Positions 8,718 through 17,503 of a DNA stretch of 64,000 bases are shown here, in pieces. The notes beneath the pieces were generated by a model that had not been told where the DNA came from, searched no databases, and saw only the letters and a list, made by a program, of their open reading frames with translations. Positions within the stretch are counted from its first letter, which is position 1. The number at the start of each line of letters is the position of its first letter. The position numbers were made by a program, and so were the translations under genes. This DNA is from Sporosarcina highlanderae (GTDB lineage Bacteria > Bacillota > Bacilli > Bacillales_A > Planococcaceae), in NCBI RefSeq assembly GCF_030433715.1, contig NZ_JAROCC010000003.1:186001-250000 (forward strand), written 5' to 3'.

Positions 8718-9167
8718 ATGGGTTATATTGAGGATCTAAGAGAAGTGGTCGGGAATCGTCCGATAATGCTTACCGGAGTTGGAGTAGGTGTGTTCAATGA
8801 AACAGGGGAAATCCTTTTACAGCGAAACTTAGACGGACGTTGGGGGATACCTGGAGGATTCATGGAACTTGGTGAATCTGCCGAAGAAACAGGCCGAAGG
8901 GAAGTGCTTGAAGAGACGGGAATTGAAATTGGAAAGTTGGATCTTGTAACTGTCATCTCTGGCGCACATACACATACGATATTGAAAAATGGGCATGAGT
9001 ACTATTCAGTTACTCTCGTGTTTGTATCTAACGATATTCGTGGCGGTGAGTTAAAGGCTGATGGTGTTGAGACAGTGGATGTCGGTTTCTTTAACCTGCA
9101 GAAACTGCCCGAAGATGTTAATCCGATGATTAAATCGATGATACTTCAATACGTTTCAAACCAATAG
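8718..9167 (+). CDS. Nudix hydrolase 3 of the cluster
   Basis: A 149-residue Nudix protein with a canonical box (G-x5-E-x7-REVLEETG-I) at about residues 50-72. The N-terminal 'IEDLREVVGNRPIMLTGVGVGVF' is typical of a broad Bacillus Nudix group of MutT-like or ADP-ribose-like specificity. It has its own ribosome site (AGGGGG) 30 bp after the methyltransferase gene and closes the four-gene cluster. Confidence 0.85.
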   Translation: MGYIEDLREVVGNRPIMLTGVGVGVFNETGEILLQRNLDGRWGIPGGFMELGESAEETGRREVLEETGIEIGKLDLVTVISGAHTHTILKNGHEYYSVTLVFVSNDIRGGELKADGVETVDVGFFNLQKLPEDVNPMIKSMILQYVSNQ

Positions 9168-9248
9168 TGTTGGATGCAACTTAGTTGTAGCCAATGCGAT
9201 AAGTCGCGCAGACTGTTATTCCGCTTGGCTTATCGCGTGAGGCTCACA

Positions 9249-9689
9249 TCATTTATTGCTGACAATAAAACGTACAATCCAGTTTACATCAAGCGGGCCA
9301 TCGATAATTTCATAATAAAGGTTTGAATTTTGGATAATTAGATTTTCTGCAACCATAATTGTAAGACTATTCCCCTCTGAATCTTTTAAGCTAATTGAAA
9401 GCTCATCAATATTATCGTATGGATTAACCTCATTAGGTTTGATTTTTTTCACACTATAGTTTTGCAAGAACTGAAGCAACTCATCCACTTCGACTTCATC
9501 ATTTATTTTCCAAGTTTCAGCAGGGTTTCCGTTCATGGCTGGTTTATTAAAAGTGAGCGAATCGAATTCAGTATTCATGGATTCAAATAATTCATTAAAA
9601 GTTTTCTCATTATAATCGTTTATGGACTCTAACATTGCATATGTTCCTCCGATTAATAGCGCAATGAGCAAGACAGCTCGCATCTTCAT
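9249..9689 (-). CDS. Small exported or membrane-anchored protein of unknown function
   Basis: A 146-residue protein with one hydrophobic N-terminal segment (MKMRAVLLIALLIGG) acting as signal or anchor, followed by an acidic soluble domain with no Cys. No family recognised. The ATG at 9689 is 8 nt after GGAGG; the TTG two codons upstream is too close to that site. Confidence 0.6.
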   Translation of the reverse strand: MKMRAVLLIALLIGGTYAMLESINDYNEKTFNELFESMNTEFDSLTFNKPAMNGNPAETWKINDEVEVDELLQFLQNYSVKKIKPNEVNPYDNIDELSISLKDSEGNSLTIMVAENLIIQNSNLYYEIIDGPLDVNWIVRFIVSNK

Positions 9690-9798
9690 ATTCAATTCCT
9701 CCTGTCATTGTTTGTATAGTATACGCTGGCGTCGCTCATGTGGAATAGTACTCATGTTATGTTCCGGATGAAAGAAAAATTAATAATGGAGAATTTAA

Positions 9799-9807
9799 TG
9801 TTATAAT
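9799..9807 (+). promoter_or_regulatory. Extended -10 promoter for the thioesterase gene
   Basis: TG-T-TATAAT (consensus extended -10) lies 40 bp before the start codon; no good -35 is needed or seen. Confidence 0.45.
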
Positions 9808-9846
9808 AGTATTCTAACTTTAAAGAATAGATGGAGGATGAGTAAG

Positions 9847-10326
9847 ATGACTAAAATTGTTGACGCAATTCAGGACGGGTATGCTGATGATTTTGCTTGG
9901 TGTTATGGATGTGGACGCCTAAATGAGGACGGTCACCATTTCCGTACTGGTTGGGAAGGAGAAAAAACAGTTACATATTATGAGCCTTCTGAAAAGCATA
10001 CAGCCATACCCGGGTTCGTATATGGAGGAGTTATTGCATCTTTAGTCGATTGTCATGGAACAGGATCTTGTGCATTGGCTTTACACCGTAAGAATGGACA
10101 TGAACCTAAGGACGGGGCTGAAGTTCCACGTTTTGTAACCGCTTCCTTGAATGTGAATTATTTGAAGCCAACGCCACAAGGAATCGTGTTGAAGGCTGTA
10201 GGAACTGTAGAAGAGATTCACCCAAAGAAATGGAAAGTGAATGTGGAAGTATTTGCTGGAGACGTTCTATGCGCTACTGGTGAAGTTGTTGGAGTTGTCA
10301 TGCCATCGACATTTATAACAAAGTAA
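9847..10326 (+). CDS. PaaI-family hotdog thioesterase
   Basis: A 159-residue single hotdog domain. 'HTAIPGFVYGGVIASLVDCHGTGSC' carries the conserved G-G-x-I-x-x-L-x-D of the PaaI/4HBT group; the N-terminal 'DDFAWCYGCGRLNEDGHHF' is typical of the subgroup with a CYGCG motif. It should hydrolyse acyl-CoA thioesters; the acyl chain is unknown. The ATG at 9838 abuts GGAGG, so the ATG at 9847, 9 nt after it, is the likely start. Confidence 0.8.
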   Translation: MTKIVDAIQDGYADDFAWCYGCGRLNEDGHHFRTGWEGEKTVTYYEPSEKHTAIPGFVYGGVIASLVDCHGTGSCALALHRKNGHEPKDGAEVPRFVTASLNVNYLKPTPQGIVLKAVGTVEEIHPKKWKVNVEVFAGDVLCATGEVVGVVMPSTFITK

Positions 10327-10414
10327 TTATAGACGAAACCTTTAGAAAGTAATTCCGTATTAGTAGGTATGGGAGCTGCGATGGACTGAAAGATGAAAGG
10401 GAAGGTGGAAAACG

Positions 10415-10645
10415 ATGATCGGATTCTGGATAGTAGCGGTCGTAATGTGTGTTCCAATAGTAGCAATCATAACTGAACATCGGGAGAAGACATTAAGATA
10501 CAAAACTGAGTTGGTTCGGGAAGAGCTTGAACTGGAGAAATTGAAACAGCAGAATTTCATTATTGAGACGGAAAAAATGAAACTTGAATTGGAACAGATG
10601 AAACTTGATTATACATCTGACAAAAATGATGTCATGAAAGCTTAA
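10415..10645 (+). CDS. Small membrane/coiled-coil protein, copy 1 of a tandem pair
   Basis: A 76-residue protein with one N-terminal membrane helix (about residues 2-20, ending CVPIVAII) and a long charged coiled coil ('EELELEKLKQQNFIIETEK'). The layout is like that of phage-shock protein B (PspB), but I do not claim homology. A near copy starts 49 bp downstream. The C-terminal halves agree at DNA level far better than the N-terminal halves. Confidence 0.65.
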   Translation: MIGFWIVAVVMCVPIVAIITEHREKTLRYKTELVREELELEKLKQQNFIIETEKMKLELEQMKLDYTSDKNDVMKA

Positions 10646-10693
10646 TAATTGAAATAGGTGTGAAAGCTTAGGGAAGGGCAGGGAAGTATAGGA

Positions 10694-10933
10694 ATGGGTT
10701 ACATTACAGGTATTTTAATTGTTGGGATTGTCATGTGTGTTCCAATCACTGCGATCATCACGGATTACAAGCGGAAAACGATGAAGTTCAAAGCGGAAAT
10801 GGTTCGTGAAGAGATTGAATTGGAGAAAATAAAGCAGCAGAATTTCATCATTGAGACAGAAAAAATGAAACTTGAATTGGAACAGATGAAACTTGATTAC
10901 ACATCTGGTAAAAATGAAATCATGAAAATCTGA
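10694..10933 (+). CDS. Small membrane/coiled-coil protein, copy 2 of a tandem pair
   Basis: A 79-residue paralogue of the preceding gene: same membrane helix ending CVPITAII and the same coiled coil. About 73 nt of the coiled-coil half (from CAGCAGAATTT to ACATCTG) differ from copy 1 at only three positions, all silent, whereas the first 40 codons have diverged. It is followed closely by the DUF1992 gene and may share its transcript. Confidence 0.65.
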   Translation: MGYITGILIVGIVMCVPITAIITDYKRKTMKFKAEMVREEIELEKIKQQNFIIETEKMKLELEQMKLDYTSGKNEIMKI

Positions 10934-10951
10934 TGAAAGTGTGGGGTAAGT

Positions 10952-11341
10952 ATGTCAGATAATAATTCTATGCCTCCTTATAACGATTTGATTGGTGATA
11001 TGTTGAAAAAGAAAACGGACGAAGTCGGTATGGAAAATCTGAAAGGCTTCGGAAAACCATTGCCTAAGGAATATTTTTCAGGTGACACCTTCCAACATTT
11101 TCAAAGGATTGCGAAAGACGCAGGCTATAAACCGCATTGGTTGAAATTACAGCATGAAATCCGTGATATGGTGTATGCTATCGATGAGGTTATTGCACGT
11201 GAAAAACCGGCTGAACTGGAAAAACGAATTGCCAAGGTGAATGAAAAAATCGCGGAACATAATAAACATTGCCCGCCCCTGATGTTAAAAGGGCGTATTT
11301 CAATAGATACACTGGATCGAGCGAAGGAAATTTGGAACTAA
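10952..11341 (+). CDS. DUF1992 (DnaJ-C28-like) domain protein
   Basis: A 129-residue protein with the DUF1992 signature near the N-terminus: 'YNDLIGDMLKKKTDEVGMENLKGFGKPLP', comparable to the family's 'I...I..A...G.F.NLPG.GKPL'. Bacterial members are stand-alone; the eukaryotic relative DNAJC28 adds a J domain. The function is unknown. It follows the second coiled-coil gene by 18 bp and precedes nagZ by 16 bp, so these four genes may form one operon. Confidence 0.7.
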   Translation: MSDNNSMPPYNDLIGDMLKKKTDEVGMENLKGFGKPLPKEYFSGDTFQHFQRIAKDAGYKPHWLKLQHEIRDMVYAIDEVIAREKPAELEKRIAKVNEKIAEHNKHCPPLMLKGRISIDTLDRAKEIWN

Positions 11342-11357
11342 CAAGGAGGGAATGACG

Positions 11358-12587
11358 ATGATGAGGCATGTAGTCTATATAATCGTCTTTTCCCTTTTTC
11401 TATTTAGTTCAGGTTGTTCTCAACAAAATGCCAAAAATGATTATCAACATAACCTTGTTTTCAGAGAAAGACATTCAATAGTTGAACCGTCGAAAGTTGA
11501 ATTTTCTCAAACTGATTTATTGATGGATAAAATGTCCGTCGATGAGAAAATAGGACAACTAATAGTCGTTGGAATGGAAGGGAAATCATATAACAATGAT
11601 ATCGATAGTCTAATCCGTCGTAAACACGTAGGTGGAATCATTTTATTAGGCAAAAACATTTCTACAGCAGATGGCATCGTCGAAATATTGAATGATAGCA
11701 AGAAGGCGAACGCAGGCAATAAAGTCCCTTTATTACTCTCGGTTGATGAGGAGGGGGGGCGGGTTTCCCGTTTACCTAAGGGAATGAAGAAGTTACCTTC
11801 AGCCGCATCGATCGGGCAAAAGAATAAGGAATTTGCGTATGAAACAGGGACTTATCTTGCGGACGTACTACATTCATTGGGGTATAATATGAACTTTGCA
11901 CCTGTATTGGATGTAAATAGCAATCCTAAAAACCCGGTAATTGGAGACCGTTCCTTCTCTTCAAATCCTTCTGAAGTCGCATCTTTAGGCATGTCAGTCA
12001 TGAAAGGAATGACTGATAATGGCATCATTTCCGTTGTTAAGCACTTCCCAGGGCACGGTGACACGCATGTAGACTCCCATAAATCTTTGCCTGTTATTCA
12101 TAAAAGCCTAAAGGAGCTTCGAGAAACTGAATTAGTTCCTTTTCAGCGGGCAATCGATGAATATGCGGATATGATTATGGTAGCCCATATACTGTTTCCT
12201 GAACTGGATAAAGAGTATCCCTCTTCATTGTCAAAGAAGATCATTACCGATCTCTTGCGGAAGGAAATGCATTATGACGGAATTGTCATTACCGATGATT
12301 TAACAATGGGCGCAATCGTCAATGAATATTCGGTTCCGGAAGCGGCCCTTCAAGCCTTTTTGGCTGGAAGTGATTTGCTTTTAGTTGCGGGGGATTATCA
12401 AAACCAGATTGATACGTTCGATGCCTTGCGAACAGCTGTGGAGTCAGGGGTTATTTCGATGAGGAGGCTCGATGAAAGCGTGAAGCGTATTTTAGAGCTG
12501 AAGGAACGTTATCAATTGGAAGATAAAGTTAATGAAGAGATTGACGTAAAAAAACTCAATCAAAAATATGATGAATTAATGAGTTGA
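11358..12587 (+). CDS. nagZ: Glycoside hydrolase family 3 lipoprotein, beta-N-acetylhexosaminidase
   Basis: A 409-residue precursor with a lipoprotein signal (lipobox FSSGC), so it should be anchored to the outer face of the membrane. The GH3 NagZ signature 'KHFPGHGDTHVDSH' carries the His/Asp general acid pair, and 'ITDDLTMGAI' the Asp nucleophile. The family removes N-acetylglucosamine from muropeptides during wall recycling. B. subtilis NagZ has an extra C-terminal domain (about 640 residues); this one stops after the barrel, like Gram-negative NagZ. Start chosen at the ATG 8 nt after AAGGAGGG rather than the one abutting it. Confidence 0.9.
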   Translation: MMRHVVYIIVFSLFLFSSGCSQQNAKNDYQHNLVFRERHSIVEPSKVEFSQTDLLMDKMSVDEKIGQLIVVGMEGKSYNNDIDSLIRRKHVGGIILLGKNISTADGIVEILNDSKKANAGNKVPLLLSVDEEGGRVSRLPKGMKKLPSAASIGQKNKEFAYETGTYLADVLHSLGYNMNFAPVLDVNSNPKNPVIGDRSFSSNPSEVASLGMSVMKGMTDNGIISVVKHFPGHGDTHVDSHKSLPVIHKSLKELRETELVPFQRAIDEYADMIMVAHILFPELDKEYPSSLSKKIITDLLRKEMHYDGIVITDDLTMGAIVNEYSVPEAALQAFLAGSDLLLVAGDYQNQIDTFDALRTAVESGVISMRRLDESVKRILELKERYQLEDKVNEEIDVKKLNQKYDELMS

Positions 12588-12653
12588 AAAACGAAACTTC
12601 CTGTACACTTATCCGTAAAATAAGATAGAAACAGATAAAAGGAGGTTTCAATC

Positions 12654-12959
12654 ATGGAAAAAACTGGCTTAAAAGTGTTGGTACACGCAAGCGCATTTTT
12701 CGCCCCTTTTTTAGTTCCTTTCATTCTTTATTTAGTTATTGACGATACGGAGATAAAAAGATTGTCCATCCAAGCATTATTATTCCAATTGGTGATGGGT
12801 GCATTAATATTCATATCGGCAATATTAATCATTTTAATTATTGGTATTCCAATGTTAATTGTTTTTATCTTAATGACGATTATCGTTCCTATTATAGGTA
12901 TTGTAAAAGCCCTTGGTGGCGAAACATACAATTACCCGATTGTTGGCAGATGGATTTGA
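12654..12959 (+). CDS. DUF4870 membrane protein
   Basis: A 101-residue protein with three hydrophobic segments; the order 'HASAFFAPFLVPFILYLV ... QALLFQLV ... GIVKALGGETYNYPIVGRWI' matches the DUF4870 (Tic20-like) family. The function is unknown. It has a strong ribosome site (AAAGGAGG) and is followed by a terminator. Confidence 0.75.
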   Translation: MEKTGLKVLVHASAFFAPFLVPFILYLVIDDTEIKRLSIQALLFQLVMGALIFISAILIILIIGIPMLIVFILMTIIVPIIGIVKALGGETYNYPIVGRWI

Positions 12960-12968
12960 TTGGTACAG

Positions 12969-12999
12969 CCCCTTCTTACAAAGTGAGAAGGGGTTTTTT
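12969..12999 (+). terminator. Rho-independent terminator
   Basis: Stem CCCCTTCT / AGAAGGGG followed by six T residues, just after the DUF4870 gene. Confidence 0.85.
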
Positions 13000-13111
13000 A
13001 TGTGGATATTAAATATATCGGTTATTTATTCATGTTATCACCTTGAATTGTATATGTTGGTATAAGCAGTTTTTCATGTGGTTTGGAGTAATAAATAGAA
13101 AGGGGAGAAGA

Positions 13112-14320
13112 ATGAAGTTTAAGTTTAATCTTGTCACGCAGATTTTCATCGCCTTTGTTTTAGCAATCATTTTGGGAAGTGTGTTCGGAAGCTCCATCGA
13201 TTTTCTGAAACCGTTTGGGGATTTGTTTTTAAGGCTTATTAAATTCATCATTGCTCCACTCATCTTATCGACATTGGTTGTTGGTGTAGCGGGTACCTCC
13301 AATCCAAAACAGTTAGGTAGAATCGGATTTAAAACAGTCTCCTATTACTTGGTAACGACTGCAATTGCAATTGTTATCGGGCTGACTGTTGCATTTATCA
13401 TTTCACCAGGGAAAGGTGTATCCATTTCTTCCGAGGGCTTAGTGGCACCTGAAGCTGCAACTAAAGAGCCGCAAAGTGCAATTACAACGATTTTGAACAT
13501 CGTACCTGAAAATCCATTTACGGCATTATCATCTGGTAACGTTTTACAAATCATCTTCTTTGCTTTATTCATCGGCCTTGCCATAACGATTGTTGGTGAG
13601 AAAGCACGTCCGGTCTACAATTTCTTCGAAGGATTTGCGGAAATCATGTACAAGATAACGGGAATTGTTATGAAAGTGGCGCCAATTGGTATTTTAGGTC
13701 TACTCGCACCTGTTATCGGACAATATGGATTATCCGTGTTGTTGCCGCTCGTCAAAGTAATTTTGGCAGTCTACATCGCATGTATCCTACATGCTGTCAT
13801 CGTATATTCGACAGCAGTAAAATCATTTGCAGGTATGAACCCTAAAACCTTTTTCAAAGGGATTTCCCCTGCTGCACTTGTCGCGTTCAGTACGTGCAGT
13901 AGCTCTGGAACATTGCCCGTAACGATTAAAAATACAAATGAAAATTTAGGCGTCCCTAATAAGATATCAAGCTTTGTCCTCCCGTTAGGTGCAACCGTTA
14001 ATATGGATGGAACTGCGATTTATCAAGGGGTTGCTGTTATTTTCATAGCACAATTTTATAGCTTGGAACTCTCGTTCATGCAATTGCTAACGGTTGTTCT
14101 AATAACAATTTTAGCATCGATTGGAACAGCGGGAGTTCCTGGCGCTGGGATGATCATGTTAGCCATGGTGTTAACATCTGTGAACATGCCGCTTGAGGGG
14201 ATTGCACTCATTGCAGGAATTGACCGAGTTTTAGATATGATGAGGACATCGGTCAACGTTGTTGGAGATGCTTCCGCAGCGGTTGTTGTAGCCGGAACGG
14301 AAAAGGGGAGAGTGGAATAA
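13112..14320 (+). CDS. Dicarboxylate/amino acid:cation symporter (DAACS)
   Basis: A 402-residue multi-span transporter of the GltP/GltT/DctA family. Diagnostic motifs are the serine-rich hairpin 'STCSSSGTLPVT', the 'NMDGTAIYQG' motif of TM7 and 'DRVLDMMRTSVNVVGDASAA' of TM8, where Asp and Asn bind the substrate and Na. It takes up glutamate, aspartate or C4-dicarboxylates with Na or H; I cannot tell which. The Arg in 'MMRTSVNV' favours an acidic substrate. The start at 13112 follows AAAGGGGAG; an upstream GTG in frame lacks a site. Confidence 0.9.
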   Translation: MKFKFNLVTQIFIAFVLAIILGSVFGSSIDFLKPFGDLFLRLIKFIIAPLILSTLVVGVAGTSNPKQLGRIGFKTVSYYLVTTAIAIVIGLTVAFIISPGKGVSISSEGLVAPEAATKEPQSAITTILNIVPENPFTALSSGNVLQIIFFALFIGLAITIVGEKARPVYNFFEGFAEIMYKITGIVMKVAPIGILGLLAPVIGQYGLSVLLPLVKVILAVYIACILHAVIVYSTAVKSFAGMNPKTFFKGISPAALVAFSTCSSSGTLPVTIKNTNENLGVPNKISSFVLPLGATVNMDGTAIYQGVAVIFIAQFYSLELSFMQLLTVVLITILASIGTAGVPGAGMIMLAMVLTSVNMPLEGIALIAGIDRVLDMMRTSVNVVGDASAAVVVAGTEKGRVE

Positions 14321-14326
14321 TCAGCT

Positions 14327-14366
14327 AAAAGGGATTGGATTCTTTTCATGAATCCAATCCCTTTTT
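14327..14366. terminator. Bidirectional terminator
   Basis: A perfect 12-bp stem (GGGATTGGATTC / GAATCCAATCCC) with T-runs on both strands, between convergent genes. Confidence 0.9.
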
Positions 14367-14372
14367 CTTATG

Positions 14373-14747
14373 TCATTTAAAAAACTGCTTTATTTTTTCC
14401 GTCCTCAAATTTTTGAAACCAATGAACGAGTCAATAATTGTTGTTGCGATTGAAGCAAGTCCCACGCCCATAATTAATAGAGAAACTTGGGTAGTAATAT
14501 CTTCGGGTGATTTTTGAAAAACCTTCGCCAAAGATTCAGCAAGATATGGCTGAATCACATTGGGATTTAGGAGTAAGATGACTATTAGCAACATCCATAA
14601 TATATTTAGCACCAAATTACTAATAGCAAGCTTGGTTGTCCACTTGGGGTAAAGTGCTTTGTATGAGCCTAATACAATTTCTAACGTCAACAATAAAAGT
14701 GCAGAAGGAAATAAAACCATCAAAGATACATTGCCAAAGAGTGACAT
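14373..14747 (-). CDS. Membrane protein of unknown function
   Basis: A 124-residue protein with three hydrophobic segments (about residues 7-27, 42-62 and 85-107). No motif recognised. It is single, convergent with the symporter gene, and shares its terminator. Confidence 0.6.
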   Translation of the reverse strand: MSLFGNVSLMVLFPSALLLLTLEIVLGSYKALYPKWTTKLAISNLVLNILWMLLIVILLLNPNVIQPYLAESLAKVFQKSPEDITTQVSLLIMGVGLASIATTIIDSFIGFKNLRTEKIKQFFK

Positions 14748-14910
14748 ATTGACGTCAATCCTTTCGAATACTTTACGCTCAATCTACCCGGAAATCCCAT
14801 TTCTTAAAACGATGAATAAAATCAAATAAGTGAAAATAGTACTCGCGAAGGAAAATTGTTGCTGTATACTATACATATTGTCGAATTTTATAGAAAAAGC
14901 AGGGATACAT

Positions 14911-16128
14911 ATGACTTCATCGAAACAGACACAAAATCTCGCAAACCCAGTTTATCCGATCATGTTTGCAATCGGGGCATGCCATTTGTTGAATGATACG
15001 CTTCAGGCTGTTATTCCGGCTATGTTTCCGGTTTTGGAGAAAGAAAGGGGACTGACTTTCACCCAACTTGGCTTCATTTTCTTTGCATTGAACATGGTAG
15101 CTTCAGTCCTACAACCGGTTGTCGGCTATTTTAGTGACAGGAAACCGATGCCCTATGCACTTCCAATAGGAATGACATTTTCCCTGATCGGTATGGCTGG
15201 TTTGGCCATTGCACCAAGTTATTGGTTGATATTACTATCGGTCATTATATTGGGACTCGGCTCAGCAGTCTTCCATCCCGAAGGTTCTCGTGTATCTTTC
15301 CTTGCGGCAGGTAACAAAAGAGGGCTGTCGCAATCGATTTATCAAGTCGGCGGAAATTCAGGACAAGCCTTAGCTCCTTTGATCAGCGCATTTATCCTTG
15401 TACCTCTTGGTCAGAAAGGCGCAGCGGTTTTCATCGTGGTAGCGGCACTCGGAATAATTATCTTATCGAGAATTTCTGCTTGGTATAAACAACAGTTGGA
15501 ATTGGAGAAGCAAAACAACCGTAAAAAAGTAATATTGTCTTCAATCGGTGATTTGACGAAAAAACAAATTGGCATTGCTCTGACGTTATTGCTGATCATA
15601 ATTTTTGCCAGATCATTTTATACTACGAATGTAACGAGCTTCTACGTTTTTTATTTGATGGATGAATATGGATTGAACATCGAACAGGGACAGTTATACA
15701 TCTTCCTATTCATGGCATTGGGTGCTGCTGGGACATTTTTTGGAGGGCCGATGGCGGATAGAATTGGGAGAAAAAATGTCATTGTACTGTCTCTATTAGT
15801 CCCAGTGCCACTTTGTTTACTGCTTCCGCATATGCCACTTTGGGCGGTTGGGGTATTGTTGGCATTGATTGGATTCTTCATCATGCTCAGCTTTTCTGTT
15901 ACAGTCATTTATGCACAAGAGCTTGTGCCAAGTAAAATAGGCACGATGGCTGGCCTAACTGTAGGCTTAGCATTCGGGATGGGGGCCATTGGGGCAGTTG
16001 TAATCGGTGCATTAATGGATGGCATCGGTATATTCCCGACGATGGTAATAGCTTCCTTCTTACCTTTCATTGGCTTGGCAGGACTTGCATTGCCGAAGGA
16101 TCAAAAGATAACAGCATCTGCAAATTAA
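14911..16128 (+). CDS. MFS transporter, fosmidomycin-resistance (Fsr) type
   Basis: A 405-residue 12-helix MFS protein. 'IGACHLLNDTLQAVIPAMFPVLEKE', 'FHPEGSRVSFLAAGNKRG' and 'SIYQVGGNSGQALAP' are hallmarks of the Fsr branch of drug exporters. Substrates here are unknown. The ATG at 14911 gives the family's usual N-terminus; the longer reading frame upstream has no ribosome site. It is monocistronic. Confidence 0.85.
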   Translation: MTSSKQTQNLANPVYPIMFAIGACHLLNDTLQAVIPAMFPVLEKERGLTFTQLGFIFFALNMVASVLQPVVGYFSDRKPMPYALPIGMTFSLIGMAGLAIAPSYWLILLSVIILGLGSAVFHPEGSRVSFLAAGNKRGLSQSIYQVGGNSGQALAPLISAFILVPLGQKGAAVFIVVAALGIIILSRISAWYKQQLELEKQNNRKKVILSSIGDLTKKQIGIALTLLLIIIFARSFYTTNVTSFYVFYLMDEYGLNIEQGQLYIFLFMALGAAGTFFGGPMADRIGRKNVIVLSLLVPVPLCLLLPHMPLWAVGVLLALIGFFIMLSFSVTVIYAQELVPSKIGTMAGLTVGLAFGMGAIGAVVIGALMDGIGIFPTMVIASFLPFIGLAGLALPKDQKITASAN

Positions 16129-16132
16129 TACA

Positions 16133-16167
16133 AAACCGCACCGTTCACATTGACGGTTGCGGTTTTT
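16133..16167 (+). terminator. Rho-independent terminator
   Basis: AACCGCACCGT / ACGGTTGCGGTT stem (one bulge) and a T-run directly after the Fsr-type gene. Confidence 0.8.
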
Positions 16168-16277
16168 CATTTTCCTATTCTAAAATAGTATCTTTACATA
16201 TTTCGGCACACGAAGTATAATAAATTAGTTAAACGATGTTCAGATCATTGAAATTGATAAAGAAGGGGAGTCATTCA

Positions 16278-17450
16278 TTGAATAAAGAACCGATTTGGAC
16301 AAAATCATTTATCAGCTTATTTTTAACGAATCTATCCGTATTCGTTGTGTTTTACGGTTTGGTATCTACGTTACCGCTCTATGCTAAAGACGCACTAAGT
16401 CGAACAGATGAAGAGGCGGGCCTCTTGATGACAATCTTCTTATTGTCCGCTATCATTGTTCGCCCATTTACTGGAAAGTTGCTCGATTTAGTTGGGAAAC
16501 GAAGGATGCTTTGGATTAGCTTGTTCTTCTACCTCATTTGTACTGTCCTCTACTACTTCATCACCCCGTTTGAAGGTTTACTTGCGTTGCGCTTCTTCCA
16601 AGGTGTTTGGTTCAGTATCGTTACAACGGCGGCAGGGTCTCTTGCGGCGGATATCGTTCCAGTGACAAGGCGTGGAGCAGGTCTTGGGTATTTTGTTATG
16701 TCGACTAATTTGGCAGTCGTGGTCGGTCCTTTTATCGCATTATTTATCATTCAAACATTCACGTATAACGCTTTGTTTATCACGATGTCTATCCTAATGA
16801 TTTTTGGTGCGATTATTGCGCTGCTTATCCCAGACATGAAGTTAGAAGGTGTAGGTGGGCCAAGCTTTAAATCGAAACGTTTTACATGGAATGATTTATT
16901 TGAAAAGAAAGCATTGCCTATTGCAATAGTGGCAAGTCTTATCGCATTTTCGTATGCAAGCGTACTTTCGTATCTTTCGATTTATGCACAGGAGAAAGGG
17001 TTGCTTTCACTTGCGAGCATTTTCTTTGCTGTGTTTGCCATCGTCATGCTTATTACACGCCCATTTACAGGAAAGGTTTTTGATGAAAAGGGTCCGGCAT
17101 TTATATTAGTTCCGGGATTCATTTTATTTTTCTTAGGCTTGCTCATTTTAAGTTTTATGAATTCCGCGGGATTATTTCTTCTTGCTGGAGCTTTTATCGG
17201 CCTTGGTTATGGAGCGCTTGTACCAAGTTTACAAACACTTGCCGTCCAGTCCACGTCCCATCAAAGGAGCGGATATGCTACAGCGACATTTTTCACTCTG
17301 TTTGATACGGGATTAGCAATCGGTTCATTTATCCTTGGAATGATTGCTTCCAAATTTGGATATCAGAATGTTTATTTGCTATCAGGTATACTTGTTTTGG
17401 CAGTACTTGCCTTATACGGAGTAATTGTACGCAAAAAGCGTCTAAATTGA
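16278..17450 (+). CDS. MFS transporter
   Basis: A 390-residue 12-helix MFS protein. The loop 2-3 motif A is recognisable ('RPFTGKLLDLVGKRRML') and repeated in the second half ('RPFTGKVFDEKGP'). It resembles Bacillus drug-efflux-like MFS proteins of the YfkF/YwoG kind; no substrate is assigned. The TTG at 16278, 7 nt after AAGGGGAG, is preferred over an ATG at 16236 with no ribosome site. It is a different MFS branch from the Fsr-type gene next to it. Confidence 0.8.
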   Translation: MNKEPIWTKSFISLFLTNLSVFVVFYGLVSTLPLYAKDALSRTDEEAGLLMTIFLLSAIIVRPFTGKLLDLVGKRRMLWISLFFYLICTVLYYFITPFEGLLALRFFQGVWFSIVTTAAGSLAADIVPVTRRGAGLGYFVMSTNLAVVVGPFIALFIIQTFTYNALFITMSILMIFGAIIALLIPDMKLEGVGGPSFKSKRFTWNDLFEKKALPIAIVASLIAFSYASVLSYLSIYAQEKGLLSLASIFFAVFAIVMLITRPFTGKVFDEKGPAFILVPGFILFFLGLLILSFMNSAGLFLLAGAFIGLGYGALVPSLQTLAVQSTSHQRSGYATATFFTLFDTGLAIGSFILGMIASKFGYQNVYLLSGILVLAVLALYGVIVRKKRLN

Positions 17451-17467
17451 TTGTTTTTGGTATATGA

Positions 17468-17496
17468 AAAGCCGGATTCTTATGGAATCCGGCTTT
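17468..17496. terminator. Bidirectional terminator
   Basis: Perfect stem AAAGCCGGATTC / GAATCCGGCTTT with a 5-nt loop, between convergent genes. Confidence 0.85.
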
Positions 17497-17503
17497 CATT
17501 AAT

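Noticed and set aside
9193-9236. GCGATAAG / CTTATCGC inverted repeat after the third Nudix gene
   Set aside because: The loop is about 25 nt and there is no T-run; too weak to call a terminator or operator.
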